Assembly (NCBI GenBank): GCA_016110215.1
Contig: JADWQD010000038.1
Location: 1-22,878, forward strand
Length of the DNA stretch: 22,878 nucleotides
Source of the DNA: Capronia americana
Taxonomy: Eukaryota > Ascomycota > Eurotiomycetes > Chaetothyriales > Herpotrichiellaceae
Direction of reading: 5' to 3'
The position numbers and the translations under genes were made by a program. A model generated the notes under the pieces. That model saw only the letters and a program-made list of their open reading frames with translations. It did not search any database and had not been told where the DNA came from. Shown here in pieces: positions 1 through 7,346 of the stretch. Within the stretch, counting starts at the first letter, position 1; every line of letters starts with the position of its first letter.

Positions 1-119
1 CCACCACACACCCACCACACACCCACCACACACCCACCACACACCCACCACACACCCACCACACACCCACCACACACCCACCACACACACACACCCACCA
101 CACACCCACCACACACACA
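1..119. repeat. 11-bp minisatellite (CCACCACACAC)n
   Basis: About eight perfect head-to-tail copies of an 11-bp CCACCACACAC unit are followed by a short CA run and two more copies. The array continues off the left edge. The composition is C/A-only, somewhat like a yeast telomere, but the unit is regular and no TTAGGG/CCCTAA is present, so it is best called a minisatellite. It directly abuts the partial first exon of the next gene. Confidence 0.95.
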
Positions 120-693
120 GGCGTGCCCGCCCGCCGCGGCAGGGCAGGACTCAATACTTCCATCTTCCATACAGTAAGGCAGACCCTGGGACTCTTCTCA
201 CCACGGCGTCGAATGTTCGCTGGCCTAACTCTGGGGGCAGGAAAGAACCGTTTTTCCGCCCGCACCTGGTCCGGGTATTGGGGAAGCCGCGCGGCAGGAC
301 TCAATCCTCCATGCAGTGTGAGTAGCCAGTCCTTGACCCTTTACCATGGTCTCGAATGTCGGTGCTAACGAACTCTGCAGGGAGGCCCTTGACCGTTGCA
401 GGCGTTACTCGCCCTGTGTACCTTCCAACCACAGTGCAGCGCATTCCAGCCACAGTGCAGCATTTTCCAGCTACGGTCCAGTATTCCACTACTCGTATGT
501 GGGGTCTGGGGGTCAGCCCACACACAGTCTCTCCTCCTACAACAGCCCTACCACCTACCAGCAAAACATTATTGTTATGATTCACAATGCTTCTGATACC
601 TTACTGACGTCCATTGTCTCTGTCGGATCGTCCGCACTCTATAATTTCTTGACCATCCTCGAGCTGCTCTTGATGAGCCTCGTCGCGCAATAA
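120..693 (+). CDS. Spliced hypothetical gene, 5' partial, two introns
   Basis: No family is recognised. Three exons join in frame: up to 173, 241-317 and 381-690, with stop TAA at 691-693. Intron 1 (174-240, 67 nt) has donor GTAAGG, branch CCTAAC and acceptor GCAG. Intron 2 (318-380, 63 nt) has donor GTGAGT, branch GCTAAC and acceptor TGCAG. Both match fungal consensus, and splicing removes an in-frame stop at 226. The joined protein has a Pro/Gly-rich stretch (PAPGPGIGEAARQD), then SILHAVEALDRCRRYSPC, a short HSAA repeat region and a hydrophobic C terminus. No ATG lies before 173, so the 5' end is off-window or in the repeat. An unspliced alternative starts at the ATG at 346, in a good Kozak context inside intron 2, and gives 115 aa in the same frame as exon 3. 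Confidence 0.5.
136..380 (+). repeat. Duplicated exon-end plus intron unit
   Basis: Positions 136-240 and 289-380 are diverged copies of one unit: GCGGCAGG..GGACTCAAT..CTTCCAT or CCTCCAT, then a splice donor, and finally TCGAATGT, a CTAAC branch site and CAG. Both the exon end and the intron were therefore copied, giving two consecutive introns of similar sequence. Confidence 0.6.
423..483 (+). repeat. 21-bp tandem repeat, three copies
   Basis: Units start at 423, 444 and 465 with the consensus TTCCAGCCACAGTGCAGCAT. The period is a multiple of three and lies in the last exon of the preceding gene, where it encodes a Ser/His/Ala-rich repeat. Confidence 0.8.
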
Positions 694-742
694 ACACTTG
701 CAGCTCCTGGACTGGAGGCTTCCGACCTAGTAATCCGACCGA

Positions 743-967
743 ATGCCTGACACTCCGCCAGCTCAGTCGTCTCCCGCAACCTCGAAACAACCCAGCCCAA
801 CTCCGAGCAGGTCTCACTCGTACATCCAAGGGCAATCACTCTTCCCAGAGCATCCCGCCTCCTCTAGCCGTCCAAATCTGCCACGATCCCACGGTTCCTC
901 CTCATACCTGACGAGTGGGGGTGGGAGCCTCCCCTCCAGGCGTTACATGCAGCAATTCGCTCAATAG
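743..967 (+). CDS. Small Ser/Pro-rich hypothetical protein
   Basis: This 74-aa ORF starts at an ATG preceded in frame by TAG TAA, so the start is not an artefact of a longer frame. The protein is low-complexity Ser/Pro/Arg-rich (PPAQSSPATSKQPSPTPSR) and ends YMQQFAQ. That composition is typical of disordered regions of fungal regulatory proteins, but no domain is seen. It may be an internal exon or a gene remnant. Confidence 0.35.
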   Translation: MPDTPPAQSSPATSKQPSPTPSRSHSYIQGQSLFPEHPASSSRPNLPRSHGSSSYLTSGGGSLPSRRYMQQFAQ

Positions 968-969
968 AC

Positions 970-1371
970 TTGAGAAGTCGACCGGCTCACCAATGCTCCC
1001 AGCATGAAGTGGTTGAAAATTGGAGTGGTGGGAGATACAAATCATATGAAGAATCGGTGGCACCATTCAGAAAGCAGGGTTTGCAGTTGTCAAGGGTCCA
1101 CGCTGAAAGTGAAGGCTTCGTCGAGGATGACGACGAAGAAGGCTGTAATGGGCGAGGATTTTGTTTGCAGCCACCGCGTGTTGACCGCATGCCACCGCGT
1201 GTTGACTGCATGCCACCGCGTAACAAGGTCTGCGGTTGGAGGATGCGGAAGCTGGTGATCGGCCGACCACCGGCGAGGATATTGTCAAGTCAATCTTCCT
1301 GGACAGCAGAGTCAGCATCGACATTCCACAGGCCTCACTGCATTGCAATCATCGATGATGCTATAAGTTAG
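970..1371 (+). CDS. Hypothetical ORF with 7-residue repeat
   Basis: An open frame of 133 codons contains an acidic patch (VEDDDEEG) and three copies of a PPRVD-type heptad near residues 67-85, produced by the 21-bp repeat beneath. It has no ATG near its beginning and no recognised domain, so it is more likely an exon fragment than a complete gene. Confidence 0.25.
   Translation: MRSRPAHQCSQHEVVENWSGGRYKSYEESVAPFRKQGLQLSRVHAESEGFVEDDDEEGCNGRGFCLQPPRVDRMPPRVDCMPPRNKVCGWRMRKLVIGRPPARILSSQSSWTAESASTFHRPHCIAIIDDAIS
1170..1221 (+). repeat. 21-bp tandem repeat, 2.5 copies
   Basis: Units GCCACCGCGTGTTGACCGCA(T) begin at 1170, 1191 and 1212. The first two differ by one base. Confidence 0.85.
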
Positions 1372-1434
1372 TAGTAGTTGCAGGTGAGAAGGAAAGAGGA
1401 AGAAGACTGTTCGAAGCTGTTCTCATCTTTCCAG

Positions 1435-1873
1435 TCCCCGAATCTCAGCATCCACACAGCATCGTTCAGAACGTGGCAAAACGGCGCCCAAGCCATCCTT
1501 GCCTCCCTGTTGTTCGAGCATCGGACGCATCCTGGCTGAGGTGACGGTCAGAGCAAGGCCAGAGAGATCGACTCCGATAGGAGGGTATTGGATAACAGTC
1601 CAAACGCTGGCCCAGGACGTCCATTGCGTGAGTGTGAGTATCAGATCATCACCGAAGAATGGGCACGCTCTGGTAACCCTGCCCGCCTTTCGGAAGGGTT
1701 TTTGGAAGGACCAGGAGGAGTAGAAGGATGGCGGACGGGCGCCGGAGCAGATGGTACGTGTACGCTGTTCTTCAACCTTGACGAACTGCATTCTGACTGA
1801 GCTCGCAGACGTCTACACTTCTCCTTCCTCTTGCGTGGTCACCTGGTTTCTGCCCGAGCGAGTCTCACTGTGA
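1435..1873 (+). pseudogene. Spliced hypothetical gene with in-frame TGA
   Basis: One frame is open from 1435 to 1753 except for a single TGA at 1537-1539. On both sides the translation looks protein-like (before it FRTWQNGAQAILASLLFEHR; after it REIDSDRRVLDNSPNAGPG). An intron at 1754-1808 (55 nt) has donor GTACGT, branch TTCTGAC and acceptor GCAG, and leads to a short last exon ending in TGA at 1871-1873. A possible acceptor, TTTCCAG, ends at 1434, and a matching 51-nt intron with donor GTGAGA could begin at 1384, but the exon upstream of it is not open in a compatible phase. CGA to TGA would explain the stop. No family is recognised. Confidence 0.4.
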
Positions 1874-1964
1874 CCGGTATGGTGATCGCTTACGACCGAC
1901 AGGTTGGCACGCTCGAATCTGGTTGAAGGTGCAATACGTTTGCGCACACCAAGCTTCTGGTGTC

Positions 1965-2216
1965 AGAGTGCTGATCTCCCGTGCAGGTCTCGTACCGATC
2001 TCTCGCTACCAGACTCTCGGTACCGATGTGTCGATCTCTTGGCATGTAGATTTCTTGACGTGCCGATCTCTCGGTACCGAAGTGCCAAGATGTCGGTGCC
2101 GGTATGTCGATCTCTCGGTACCGGTGTGCCAAGATGTCGGTGCGTGCTGAGCTCCCGGGCAGATCTCGCATCGATCTCGCGTATCGATCTCGTACCAATC
2201 TGTCGGTACCGACGTG
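1965..2216 (-). repeat. GGTACC hairpin-repeat cluster I
   Basis: An imperfect array of GGTACC-centred modules mixes GAGATCGACA-, GTACCGAG- and CGACAGATYGGTAC-like pieces, here in reverse orientation (TCTCGGTACC, TGTCGGTACC). At 2192-2209 lies a one-mismatch copy of the 18-bp hairpin core found in the other clusters. The modules are open in all frames and produce Arg/Tyr/Gly-rich shadow ORFs, which are not treated as genes. Confidence 0.8.
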
Positions 2217-2249
2217 CATGGTCGAAAGGATTCAGTGCCAAGCTTCATG

Positions 2250-2648
2250 TCACGACAAGCTGAGAGTGGTCGGCTCGGCCGTTGCACCGGGACCCTCGTC
2301 GTCGATCAAGCCGGCCAGGCCGTGATGGAACGCCGTCTTTCCGAAACGGGCGGCGCAGGTCCCCTCTGATGTCCATCCGTGTGTCGACAAAGACATCACC
2401 AACGGGCTTGTGCCATGCCATCCTTCCGGCGCACTTGTTTGATCGAGCTCGTCCGCGCCCCTTGAAACCGAGAACAAGCCGCGGGAGCTTGTTGTTCTGC
2501 CCGACTTCCGAAATGCATCAGCGGCACGCATACACCAGTGCATCAGTGGGTGCATGCTGCGCAGAAGTCGGAGTTGATTCGCAGCCCACACCAGTGCTGT
2601 TTTCGCGTTCGCCATTCCTGTCTGGCTGAGTTTGCGTTTGTGTGGCAT
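2250..2648 (-). CDS. Hypothetical protein, 132 aa
   Basis: The uninterrupted ATG-started ORF has a balanced, protein-like composition (ALVWAANQLRLLRSMHPL near the N terminus; FGKTAFHHGLAGLIDDEGPG near the C terminus) and ends just before hairpin cluster I. No domain, signal peptide or membrane segment is seen. Its start faces the start of a plus-strand ORF at 2642, so any promoter would be shared or overlapping. Confidence 0.45.
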   Translation of the reverse strand: MPHKRKLSQTGMANAKTALVWAANQLRLLRSMHPLMHWCMRAADAFRKSGRTTSSRGLFSVSRGADELDQTSAPEGWHGTSPLVMSLSTHGWTSEGTCAARFGKTAFHHGLAGLIDDEGPGATAEPTTLSLS

Positions 2649-2869
2649 TGTTATCTCAACTTGGATCCGTCACAGGTTTGAGTTGGGCTGGGAAGTTCAA
2701 GTCAGATGGGGAGTGCAGGTCGATTTCGGAGTTCGAGTCTATGCTCGACACAATTGTTGATCAGCCATTGCCGCGTTCAAATGCAAGCATCCATTTGAAG
2801 GGGGTGTCCAGGGATGTCAACGTACCGAAAGAAAGACCCTCTTGTCACGAATCGCTCCACGTGAGGTGA
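2642..2869 (+). CDS. Hypothetical ORF, 75 aa
   Basis: The open frame starts with GTG, not a usual eukaryotic start, and encodes a mixed-composition peptide (SEFESMLDTIVDQPLPRSNA). It may be an exon of a larger transcript. No family is recognised. Confidence 0.3.
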   Translation: MALLSQLGSVTGLSWAGKFKSDGECRSISEFESMLDTIVDQPLPRSNASIHLKGVSRDVNVPKERPSCHESLHVR

Positions 2870-2887
2870 TGCTGCGGTTCGAAGGTT

Positions 2888-3199
2888 TCACTCGCTGGGG
2901 AGGAGTACCGTGATGTCCGGCTGAGGTAAAGGTACACGGTCACCTGCAAGGGTGTCAAGGTCCCCTCGCGGCATCCGTAACACCTCTGTTAGCAGTGTTC
3001 TCCTGCTCCTGTACTTGTGGAACTCCTCCTCTTCACTGCCGGGTCCCATTCGACCATCGGAGGGAATATGGGTGCCATGGACGGACAGGTCTAGAACAAG
3101 GTGTGAGCTGCCTCGCCGCGGAGGGAAGAAAGATCGGTCTCGCAACGACCTTGCAATCAGGAGACAGCAACTGTCGGTACCCCAGCAGAAAGAGTGCAC
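2888..3199 (-). CDS. Hypothetical ORF, minus strand
   Basis: The 103-codon open frame has a charged middle (GSEEEEFHKYRSRRTLLTEV) and an acidic/Pro-rich end. It lacks an ATG at its beginning (GTG). A plus-strand ORF on the same DNA is less convincing. It could be an exon or a remnant. Confidence 0.28.
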   Translation of the reverse strand: MHSFCWGTDSCCLLIARSLRDRSFFPPRRGSSHLVLDLSVHGTHIPSDGRMGPGSEEEEFHKYRSRRTLLTEVLRMPRGDLDTLAGDRVPLPQPDITVLLPSE

Positions 3200-3255
3200 A
3201 CGACTTGGTCAAAGAGTGCACAGGCTTGGTCAAACAGTGCACACGGCTTGGTCAA
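3191..3255 (+). repeat. 22-bp tandem repeat, three copies
   Basis: Units AGAGTGCACACGACTTGGTCAA begin at 3191, 3213 (21 bp) and 3234, with one to three differences. Confidence 0.85.
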
Positions 3256-3330
3256 ACAATGACAGGGCTTTGCTCCCGCTGGGCAGTTCCTTCGACACTC
3301 AGGAGACGGGTGAAAACATGCAGTGAGGCG

Positions 3331-3880
3331 ATGATGACCGGCGGCGTGTTGATACGAGGAGAGGTAAGTGTTGGCGATGGTGACGTGGTCATGTCACGTG
3401 AGCCTTGGCAGCACACAGACGTGGCCAGTCTTTCATCTTTGCCTGTTTACCACACAGAGAATTACCAATAACAACTGCATTGACACTGTTGGTTCAGCAG
3501 TAAGTCCAATCTACGTGTACGTGTCTCCTTGTTTCCTTGTCTCCTTACTGACTGCCTAGTACAAGCCACAAAGCGTTTGCATTCATTTCATGAAAATCAT
3601 GTGCAAGAATCACTGCGAGGCATTTGGTAGTGTGAATATTGTCTTTGTTCCACTCCTTTGTCCCAGTGACTTCTTCGGCCGTGAATGGAAAAAGGTGACT
3701 CGAACTCCTTTGTTGTTGTCGTTTGTCCCAGTGACTTCTTGCCGTGAATGGAAAGAAGTGACTGAACTCCTTTGTTGTTGTCGTTTGTCCCAGTGGACTT
3801 CCTTGGCCGTGAAAGGGCGGTCATGCTGCCTTTGTCTGACTTCACTGCCACTGCCTCGGTTGCGCCCTTCCTTTCTATAA
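3331..3880 (+). CDS. Three-exon gene model for a small Cys-rich protein
   Basis: Exons 3331-3363, 3458-3499 and 3560-3880 join in phase 0 and give about 131 aa. Intron 1 (3364-3457, 94 nt) runs from GTAAGT to CACACAG. Intron 2 (3500-3559, 60 nt) has GTAAGT, a TTACTGAC branch site and CCTAG. The start is one of two adjacent ATGs at 3331 and 3334, although the frame is also open upstream. The middle of the protein carries spaced cysteines (NNNCID, QSVCIHF, KIMCKNHCEAF). No signal peptide is visible from this start. The C-terminal half is read through a 62-66-bp tandem repeat, and its frame may not be real. The stop TAA lies within a TATAAG. Confidence 0.38.
3642..3816 (+). repeat. 62-66-bp tandem repeat, 2.7 copies
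   Basis: Copies begin CTTTGTT at 3642, 3708 and 3770. They share CTTTGTCCCAGTGACTTCTT or the GTTTGTCCCAGTG variant, then GCCGTGAATGGAAA. The repeat underlies the last exon of the preceding model. Confidence 0.85.
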
Positions 3881-3981
3881 GTACCTTCTCCTTTCCCGCT
3901 CAAAGTTGGATTTGTTTCATCCCGACATTCGAGCCTTCGGGCTTCGACTCACTCACAAATATATATATCTATGCGCCAACG
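3874..3981 (+). promoter_or_regulatory. Promoter-like stretch with TATA elements and a tiny uORF
   Basis: TCTATAAGTACC is followed by a CT-rich tract (CCTTCTCCTTTCCC) and a second TATA-like run at 3958-3969, the order usual in fungal promoters. An ATG at 3971 opens a four-codon upstream ORF that overlaps the ATG at 3982. Confidence 0.3.
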
Positions 3982-4545
3982 ATGAGATTCCGACCCCGGG
4001 CTGACAAGAGCTCAGAAATCTTTCTCCAAGGTCGACCCCACCTCTTGTCCTCTGCGCCGTGCATGCCTTCAACAGCATCTGGTACTGCTTGCGTGGAAGC
4101 CTTCAATAACACCCGGTACCGGTGGCTGGAAGCCCTCAATTACACCCGGTACTGCGGTTGTCTTCTCAGTCGTCGACAATCTCCGCTGCATGTTCTGGAA
4201 GCCTTCAATAACACCCGGTACCGGTGGCTGGAAGCCCTCAATAACACCCGGTACCGGTTGCGTGAAGGTGCAACACCTGTGACGGAGTTGCCCGGATCAA
4301 AGCACCTCCTCACCTGGAAGAATCTGGAAAGGCTCAATAGTGAGACAGCATTCGAAACATCCGACGACATGCCTCACAATCACCATGCCTCACCTGGTAC
4401 TGCGGTTGTCTTCTCAGTCGTCGACAAGCTACGCTGCATGTTCTGGAAGCCCTCAATTACACCCGGTACCGGTTGCTGGAAGCCTTCAATAACACCCGGT
4501 ACCGGTTGTTGCGTGGAAGTCCTCGGCATCACACGTACGTCATGA
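3982..4545 (+). CDS. Repeat-derived ORF, 187 aa, doubtful
   Basis: From the ATG at 3982 a frame stays open to 4545. Most of it is translated 33-bp repeat: EAFNNTRYRWLEALNNTRYR in the first half, and KPSITPGTGCW when the same DNA is met in another frame in the second half. The frame change between repeat blocks argues that openness comes from repeat composition. The promoter-like sequence just upstream is the only point in favour of expression. Confidence 0.2.
   Translation: MRFRPRADKSSEIFLQGRPHLLSSAPCMPSTASGTACVEAFNNTRYRWLEALNYTRYCGCLLSRRQSPLHVLEAFNNTRYRWLEALNNTRYRLREGATPVTELPGSKHLLTWKNLERLNSETAFETSDDMPHNHHASPGTAVVFSVVDKLRCMFWKPSITPGTGCWKPSITPGTGCCVEVLGITRTS
4095..4510 (+). repeat. 33-bp repeats in a higher-order array
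   Basis: The 33-bp unit (core ACACCCGGTACCGGT after GGAAGCCYTCAAT) occurs in pairs starting at 4095/4128, 4197/4230 and 4445/4478. Two related spacers (about 4145-4196 and 4393-4444), sharing TACTGCGGTTGTCTTCTCAG, separate the pairs, so the higher-order unit is spacer plus two 33-mers. Confidence 0.9.
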
Positions 4546-5177
4546 TGAAGATTTTCGACAATTGGCTGTATCCCATCCAAACCATGCTGGAGAATGCTCG
4601 TCTGAGACCCACAGTCCTTGTACAATTGCTCTGACCGGTCGGTGGTGGCCTCTTGCGCAGACTCCTGCAGCAGCCAAACTACCGATCCACCAAATTCTAC
4701 AAGATGGCCTACGTGGACTCTGGCTACTCAGCCTTCGAGCGTGCCGACGAGTTCCTCCACCCAGAAACCGGATGCGTCCTCACGCTCCAGTACGGCCAGG
4801 CCAACGTCAGACATTACCAGGGCTCCACCTTTCAGGATACTCGACGCGTGCTGAGAAAACCCGAAGACCTCCACTTCCACATCAGCCACACTGTCGCTAC
4901 AGAGGACAACGGGGTTGATGATGAATACGATGACGATGGTGGTGATAGTGGAAACAGACGCTCCCGGGCACGTCGGACCAGCAAGACCAGCAAGACCATC
5001 CTGGGTTTCAAACATACCATACATCACCTTCAGACCTTGCTGGCAATAGACAACACGCTCTGCAGTCTGCATATCCTGAGCCATACAACCCTCAGCATCA
5101 GACCGCAGTGGGATTTGCCTCTTCACCTGCACCTATGGCGTGCTCTTCTTCGGTACGCCGCACTTGGGATCGAGTAA
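4542..5177 (+). pseudogene. Hypothetical gene with in-frame TGA near its start
   Basis: The frame starts at the ATG at 4542 (MMKIFDNWLYPIQ...) and is open to 5175 except for a TGA at 4632. Downstream it encodes a well-mixed sequence (FYKMAYVDSGYSAFERADEF), then an acidic, disordered segment (DDEYDDDGGDSG), a basic segment, and the first copy of a 63-bp repeat. The TGA could be CGA decay. Alternatively it lies in a CTGAC branch site of an intron from GTACGT at about 4535 to GCGCAG at 4660, but I could not make the phases fit. No family is recognised. Confidence 0.4.
5062..5124 (+). repeat. 63-bp direct repeat, copy 1
   Basis: Identical over 63 bp to 5465-5527 (from GCAGTCTGCATATCC to GATTTGCCTCTTC). 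It encodes SLHILSHTTLSIRPQWDLPL in frame with the ORF it terminates. The two copies bracket a 340-bp hydrolase fragment. Confidence 0.97.
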
Positions 5178-5538
5178 AGCACAGCTGCTTGGTCACCTGC
5201 AACGCATGGTGTCGATATCCATCCCAAAACTCATGTTCCGCACTGAGACCAGTCTAGTCAAAGCTCTCGAGGCAGGGTCGGAAATCCTCCAGGACATCAA
5301 TGAACAATTCCTTGCACTCACGCCGGGCTTGAACATCGTGTACCTGTGGGAGCAAGAACGCACCAGGGTGAAGGGTTTAGGAAACGTCTACATCGTGGAA
5401 CAAAGCAGTGCGGCCCCTGCATTGCACGATGTCCTCAGCTTTGGTATTGCCGCAGATCACCAGGGCAGTCTGCATATCCTGAGCCATACAACCCTCAGCA
5501 TCAGACCGCAGTGGGATTTGCCTCTTCTGGTAACCTGA
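5125..5538 (+). pseudogene. Fragment of NLR-type alpha/beta-hydrolase (SesB-like) domain
   Basis: The frame reads GVLFFGTPHLGSS, about 30 residues later SLVKALEAGSEILQDINEQF, then an NIVYLWEQE strand, a VYIVEQSSAAP segment and GIAADHQG. This order matches the second half of the alpha/beta-hydrolase domain that precedes NACHT/NB-ARC in many fungal NLR proteins (SesB/PGAP1-like), where GTPHRGS, SFYE and a DHxxMCRF motif occur. The half with the nucleophile elbow (GHSxGG) is missing, and the frame runs into the second 63-bp repeat instead of the nucleotide-binding domain. It is therefore a non-functional fragment. The 5' end has no ATG. Confidence 0.7.
5465..5527 (+). repeat. 63-bp direct repeat, copy 2
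   Basis: Second, identical copy, 403 bp downstream of the first. It is translated in the same phase of the repeat, in frame with the hydrolase fragment. Confidence 0.97.
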
Positions 5539-5955
5539 TTCATACAAACACAGCTCTCGCCCCAAGAGGCCAGCAGAACGAGGTTTCAGAATATCGCCGC
5601 GGCAAATCCGAACCACAATTCGTTTCTACGTTAGCCCTCTCACAGGGAGGGGTTGTGGTCCTCCAGGACGGGAACGACACGGTACGGACACGACACGATA
5701 ATTCTTCCTTGGTGAGATCGTGCGACGACACGACAATCCTTCGTCCTTGAGGGAGATCTTCGGTGGACAAAAGAAATTCGCCGCGCCTCGCCCTGGCTTG
5801 ACCCGTGGGGGCCTCGTGCGACAACAGGAACGAAAGAAATTGGCTGGGCCTCGCCCTGGCTTGAACCGTGGCGGCTTCGTGCGACGACACGACAATTCTT
5901 CCGCGGTGGCATCGTGCGACGACACGAACAAGACCACAACAACCACAAACTAACC
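5539..5955. repeat. Degenerate repeat stretch without a supported gene
   Basis: Short CGACACGACAAT motifs recur near 5692, 5722 and 5885, and again at about 6463. A 63-bp tandem duplication starts with AAAGAAATT at 5770 and 5833, with CGCCTCGCCCTGGCTTGA or its GGCCTC variant in both units. Frames on both strands are open but show only the repeat. Confidence 0.65.
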
Positions 5956-5960
5956 CATCC

Positions 5961-5973
5961 TCTATATATATAT
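5961..5973 (+). promoter_or_regulatory. TATA-box-like element
   Basis: TCTATATATATAT stands alone in GC-rich surroundings, about 85-95 bp before the next open frame. Confidence 0.35.
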
Positions 5974-6055
5974 CATATGGTGCAGCCAGCCCCAGCGTGC
6001 GAAGCGGACGAGATCCGGGTCGATCAACGATGATCCGGGCCCAGAATCTACAACG

Positions 6056-6536
6056 GTGACCAGCTCATCGATATCGGCCGCTCGATATCGTTACGAGGTT
6101 CTGAGAGATGCGAGTATATTTGTTAATCGCACAACACCCCCAGAAGACATTCAGCTGCGGGTGAACTCTATCTTCAACCGGCCTATATCTCAAGAGAGGA
6201 TGATCGAGATCTCCAGCATAGCGCAGGGCATATCCAAGCGGTTTCTTGCTGCGACTCAAGCAACAGGCCCAGCAACAGGCCCAACAACAGATCCAACAAC
6301 AGGCCCAGCAACAGGCCCAACAACAGATCCAACAACAGAACCAGCAACAGAACCAGCGTGGAATCTTGGGTGACTCACCGATACAGGCCTTCCTGCAGTA
6401 CGCCATCCATGAAAGCCTCAGGCCTTCCTGCGGTACGCAATCCATGAAAGCCTCAATCGCGAGCGACACGACAATCCCTGCTCTTTCTTGGCCTTGTGAC
6501 GTGGCGACGAGTTGGAGATGGAGAATGGGAGGATAG
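6056..6536 (+). CDS. Hypothetical ORF pair across a CAACAG array
   Basis: Frame 1 (6056-6373, GTG start) begins with a well-mixed segment (LRDASIFVNRTTPPEDIQLR, then NRPISQERMIEISSIAQGIS) and becomes TGPTTDP repeats. Frame 2 (6246-6536) reads the same array as polyglutamine (QQQAQQQIQQQ) and continues into GILGDSPIQAFLQYAIHESL. A gene with a non-repetitive N terminus and a polyQ tract would need one frame change in the array, which is a likely place for indels. No ATG fits the first frame. No family is recognised. Confidence 0.33.
6258..6353 (+). repeat. CAACAG microsatellite
   Basis: An imperfect CAACAGGCC, CAACAGATC and CAACAGAAC series of about 96 bp. It encodes polyQ in one frame and a Thr/Gly/Pro repeat in another. 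Confidence 0.9.
6385..6454 (+). repeat. 35-bp tandem duplication
   Basis: Two 35-bp units beginning AGGCCTTCCTGC and ending CCATGAAAGCCTC differ at two positions. Confidence 0.9.
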
Positions 6537-6661
6537 GTGTGGTGGCTGGCGAGCAGAAACAGATGTGTGGCTTTAGGCCGCGCAAAAAACAAAAAACAAA
6601 AAAACTCATTTTTCAACCGTTTCGACGCGTCTCTGTCGGCGCGCGTAACTCGTTCGTGGTG

Positions 6662-6739
6662 ATCTTGTGTGTGATATTATCCGTGTTCTCGTTCCGATCT
6701 TGTCCGTCATCTTGTGTGTGATATTATCCGTGTTCTCGT
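6662..6739 (+). repeat. 31-bp direct repeat, two copies
   Basis: A 31-bp sequence from ATCTTGTGTGTGATATTATC to GTGTTCTCGT is present at 6662-6692 and 6709-6739 without differences. Related TTCTCGTT pieces follow. Confidence 0.92.
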
Positions 6740-6879
6740 GTTCTCGTTTGTGGTCTCGTTCGTGTTTTGTTCGTGGTTGCAGAGAAAAGCGGTGGATGCG
6801 GGTGCGGGTGGACGGACCCACTTGGGTGATTTGGCCGACCGACCGATGCATGCGACATGCGAGCCCAACTGCACCAACT

Positions 6880-7165
6880 GCAATTTGCCACCCACCACTG
6901 CACTTTGCCACCACTCCAAATTTGCCACTCCAACTCCGCACCACTCTGATTTTGCACTCCAACTCCCAACCACAACTCATTTCGCGCACCACTCCGCACC
7001 ACTGTAATGCTGCACCACTCCAATTCTGCACTCTGCACCACACTCATTTCGCGCAACTCCAATTCCGCACCACTTCAACTTGCACCACTTCAATTTTCCA
7101 CCACTTCGATTTTCCACCACCTGAATTTCCAACCACTCCGATGTGCCACCACTCCAAATTCCAAT
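6880..7165. repeat. Degenerate ~17-bp minisatellite
   Basis: About sixteen diverged copies of a CCACCACTCCAAATTTG-like unit (variants with TTCGATTTTCC, CTGAATTTCC) fill this stretch. Both strands show Trp/His/Thr-rich shadow frames from the repeat, not genes. Confidence 0.8.
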
Positions 7166-7346
7166 GCCTCTACCCTGGCTGTGTGGATTGAGTGGACTCG
7201 AGAACATAGAGGTGCTGGGGATCATGCAAAGCCGGTCGTGGAACTTGGCGAGTCTGAACGAGTTCCGAGAATACTTCAAGTTGGAGCCTCACCAGCGCTT
7301 CAACAACACCGAGTGCACATCCAGCGGTCAGAGGCGCACAGCGTGA
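7143..7346 (+). pseudogene. Linoleate diol synthase-type dioxygenase fragment
   Basis: After a repeat-derived start, the frame reads ENIEVLGIMQSRSWNLASLN and continues EFREYFKLEPHQRF. Fungal haem dioxygenases of the Ppo/linoleate diol synthase family (animal-peroxidase-like) have a very similar RxWNxATLNEFRxFFGLxPxxTF segment near the end of the peroxidase domain. Only about 45 residues remain, with no haem-binding or catalytic residues, and the frame stops at 7344. A relic fused to its neighbour is the best reading. Confidence 0.5.

Noticed and set aside
1..119. Telomere repeat at the left end
   Set aside because: The C/A-only composition resembles yeast telomeres, but the unit is a regular 11-mer and no fungal TTAGGG-type repeat is present.
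1965..2287. Arg/Tyr/Gly-rich ORFs on both strands over the hairpin clusters
   Set aside because: The same residues appear in several frames of every cluster, so the openness comes from the repeat. This applies to clusters I-VI.
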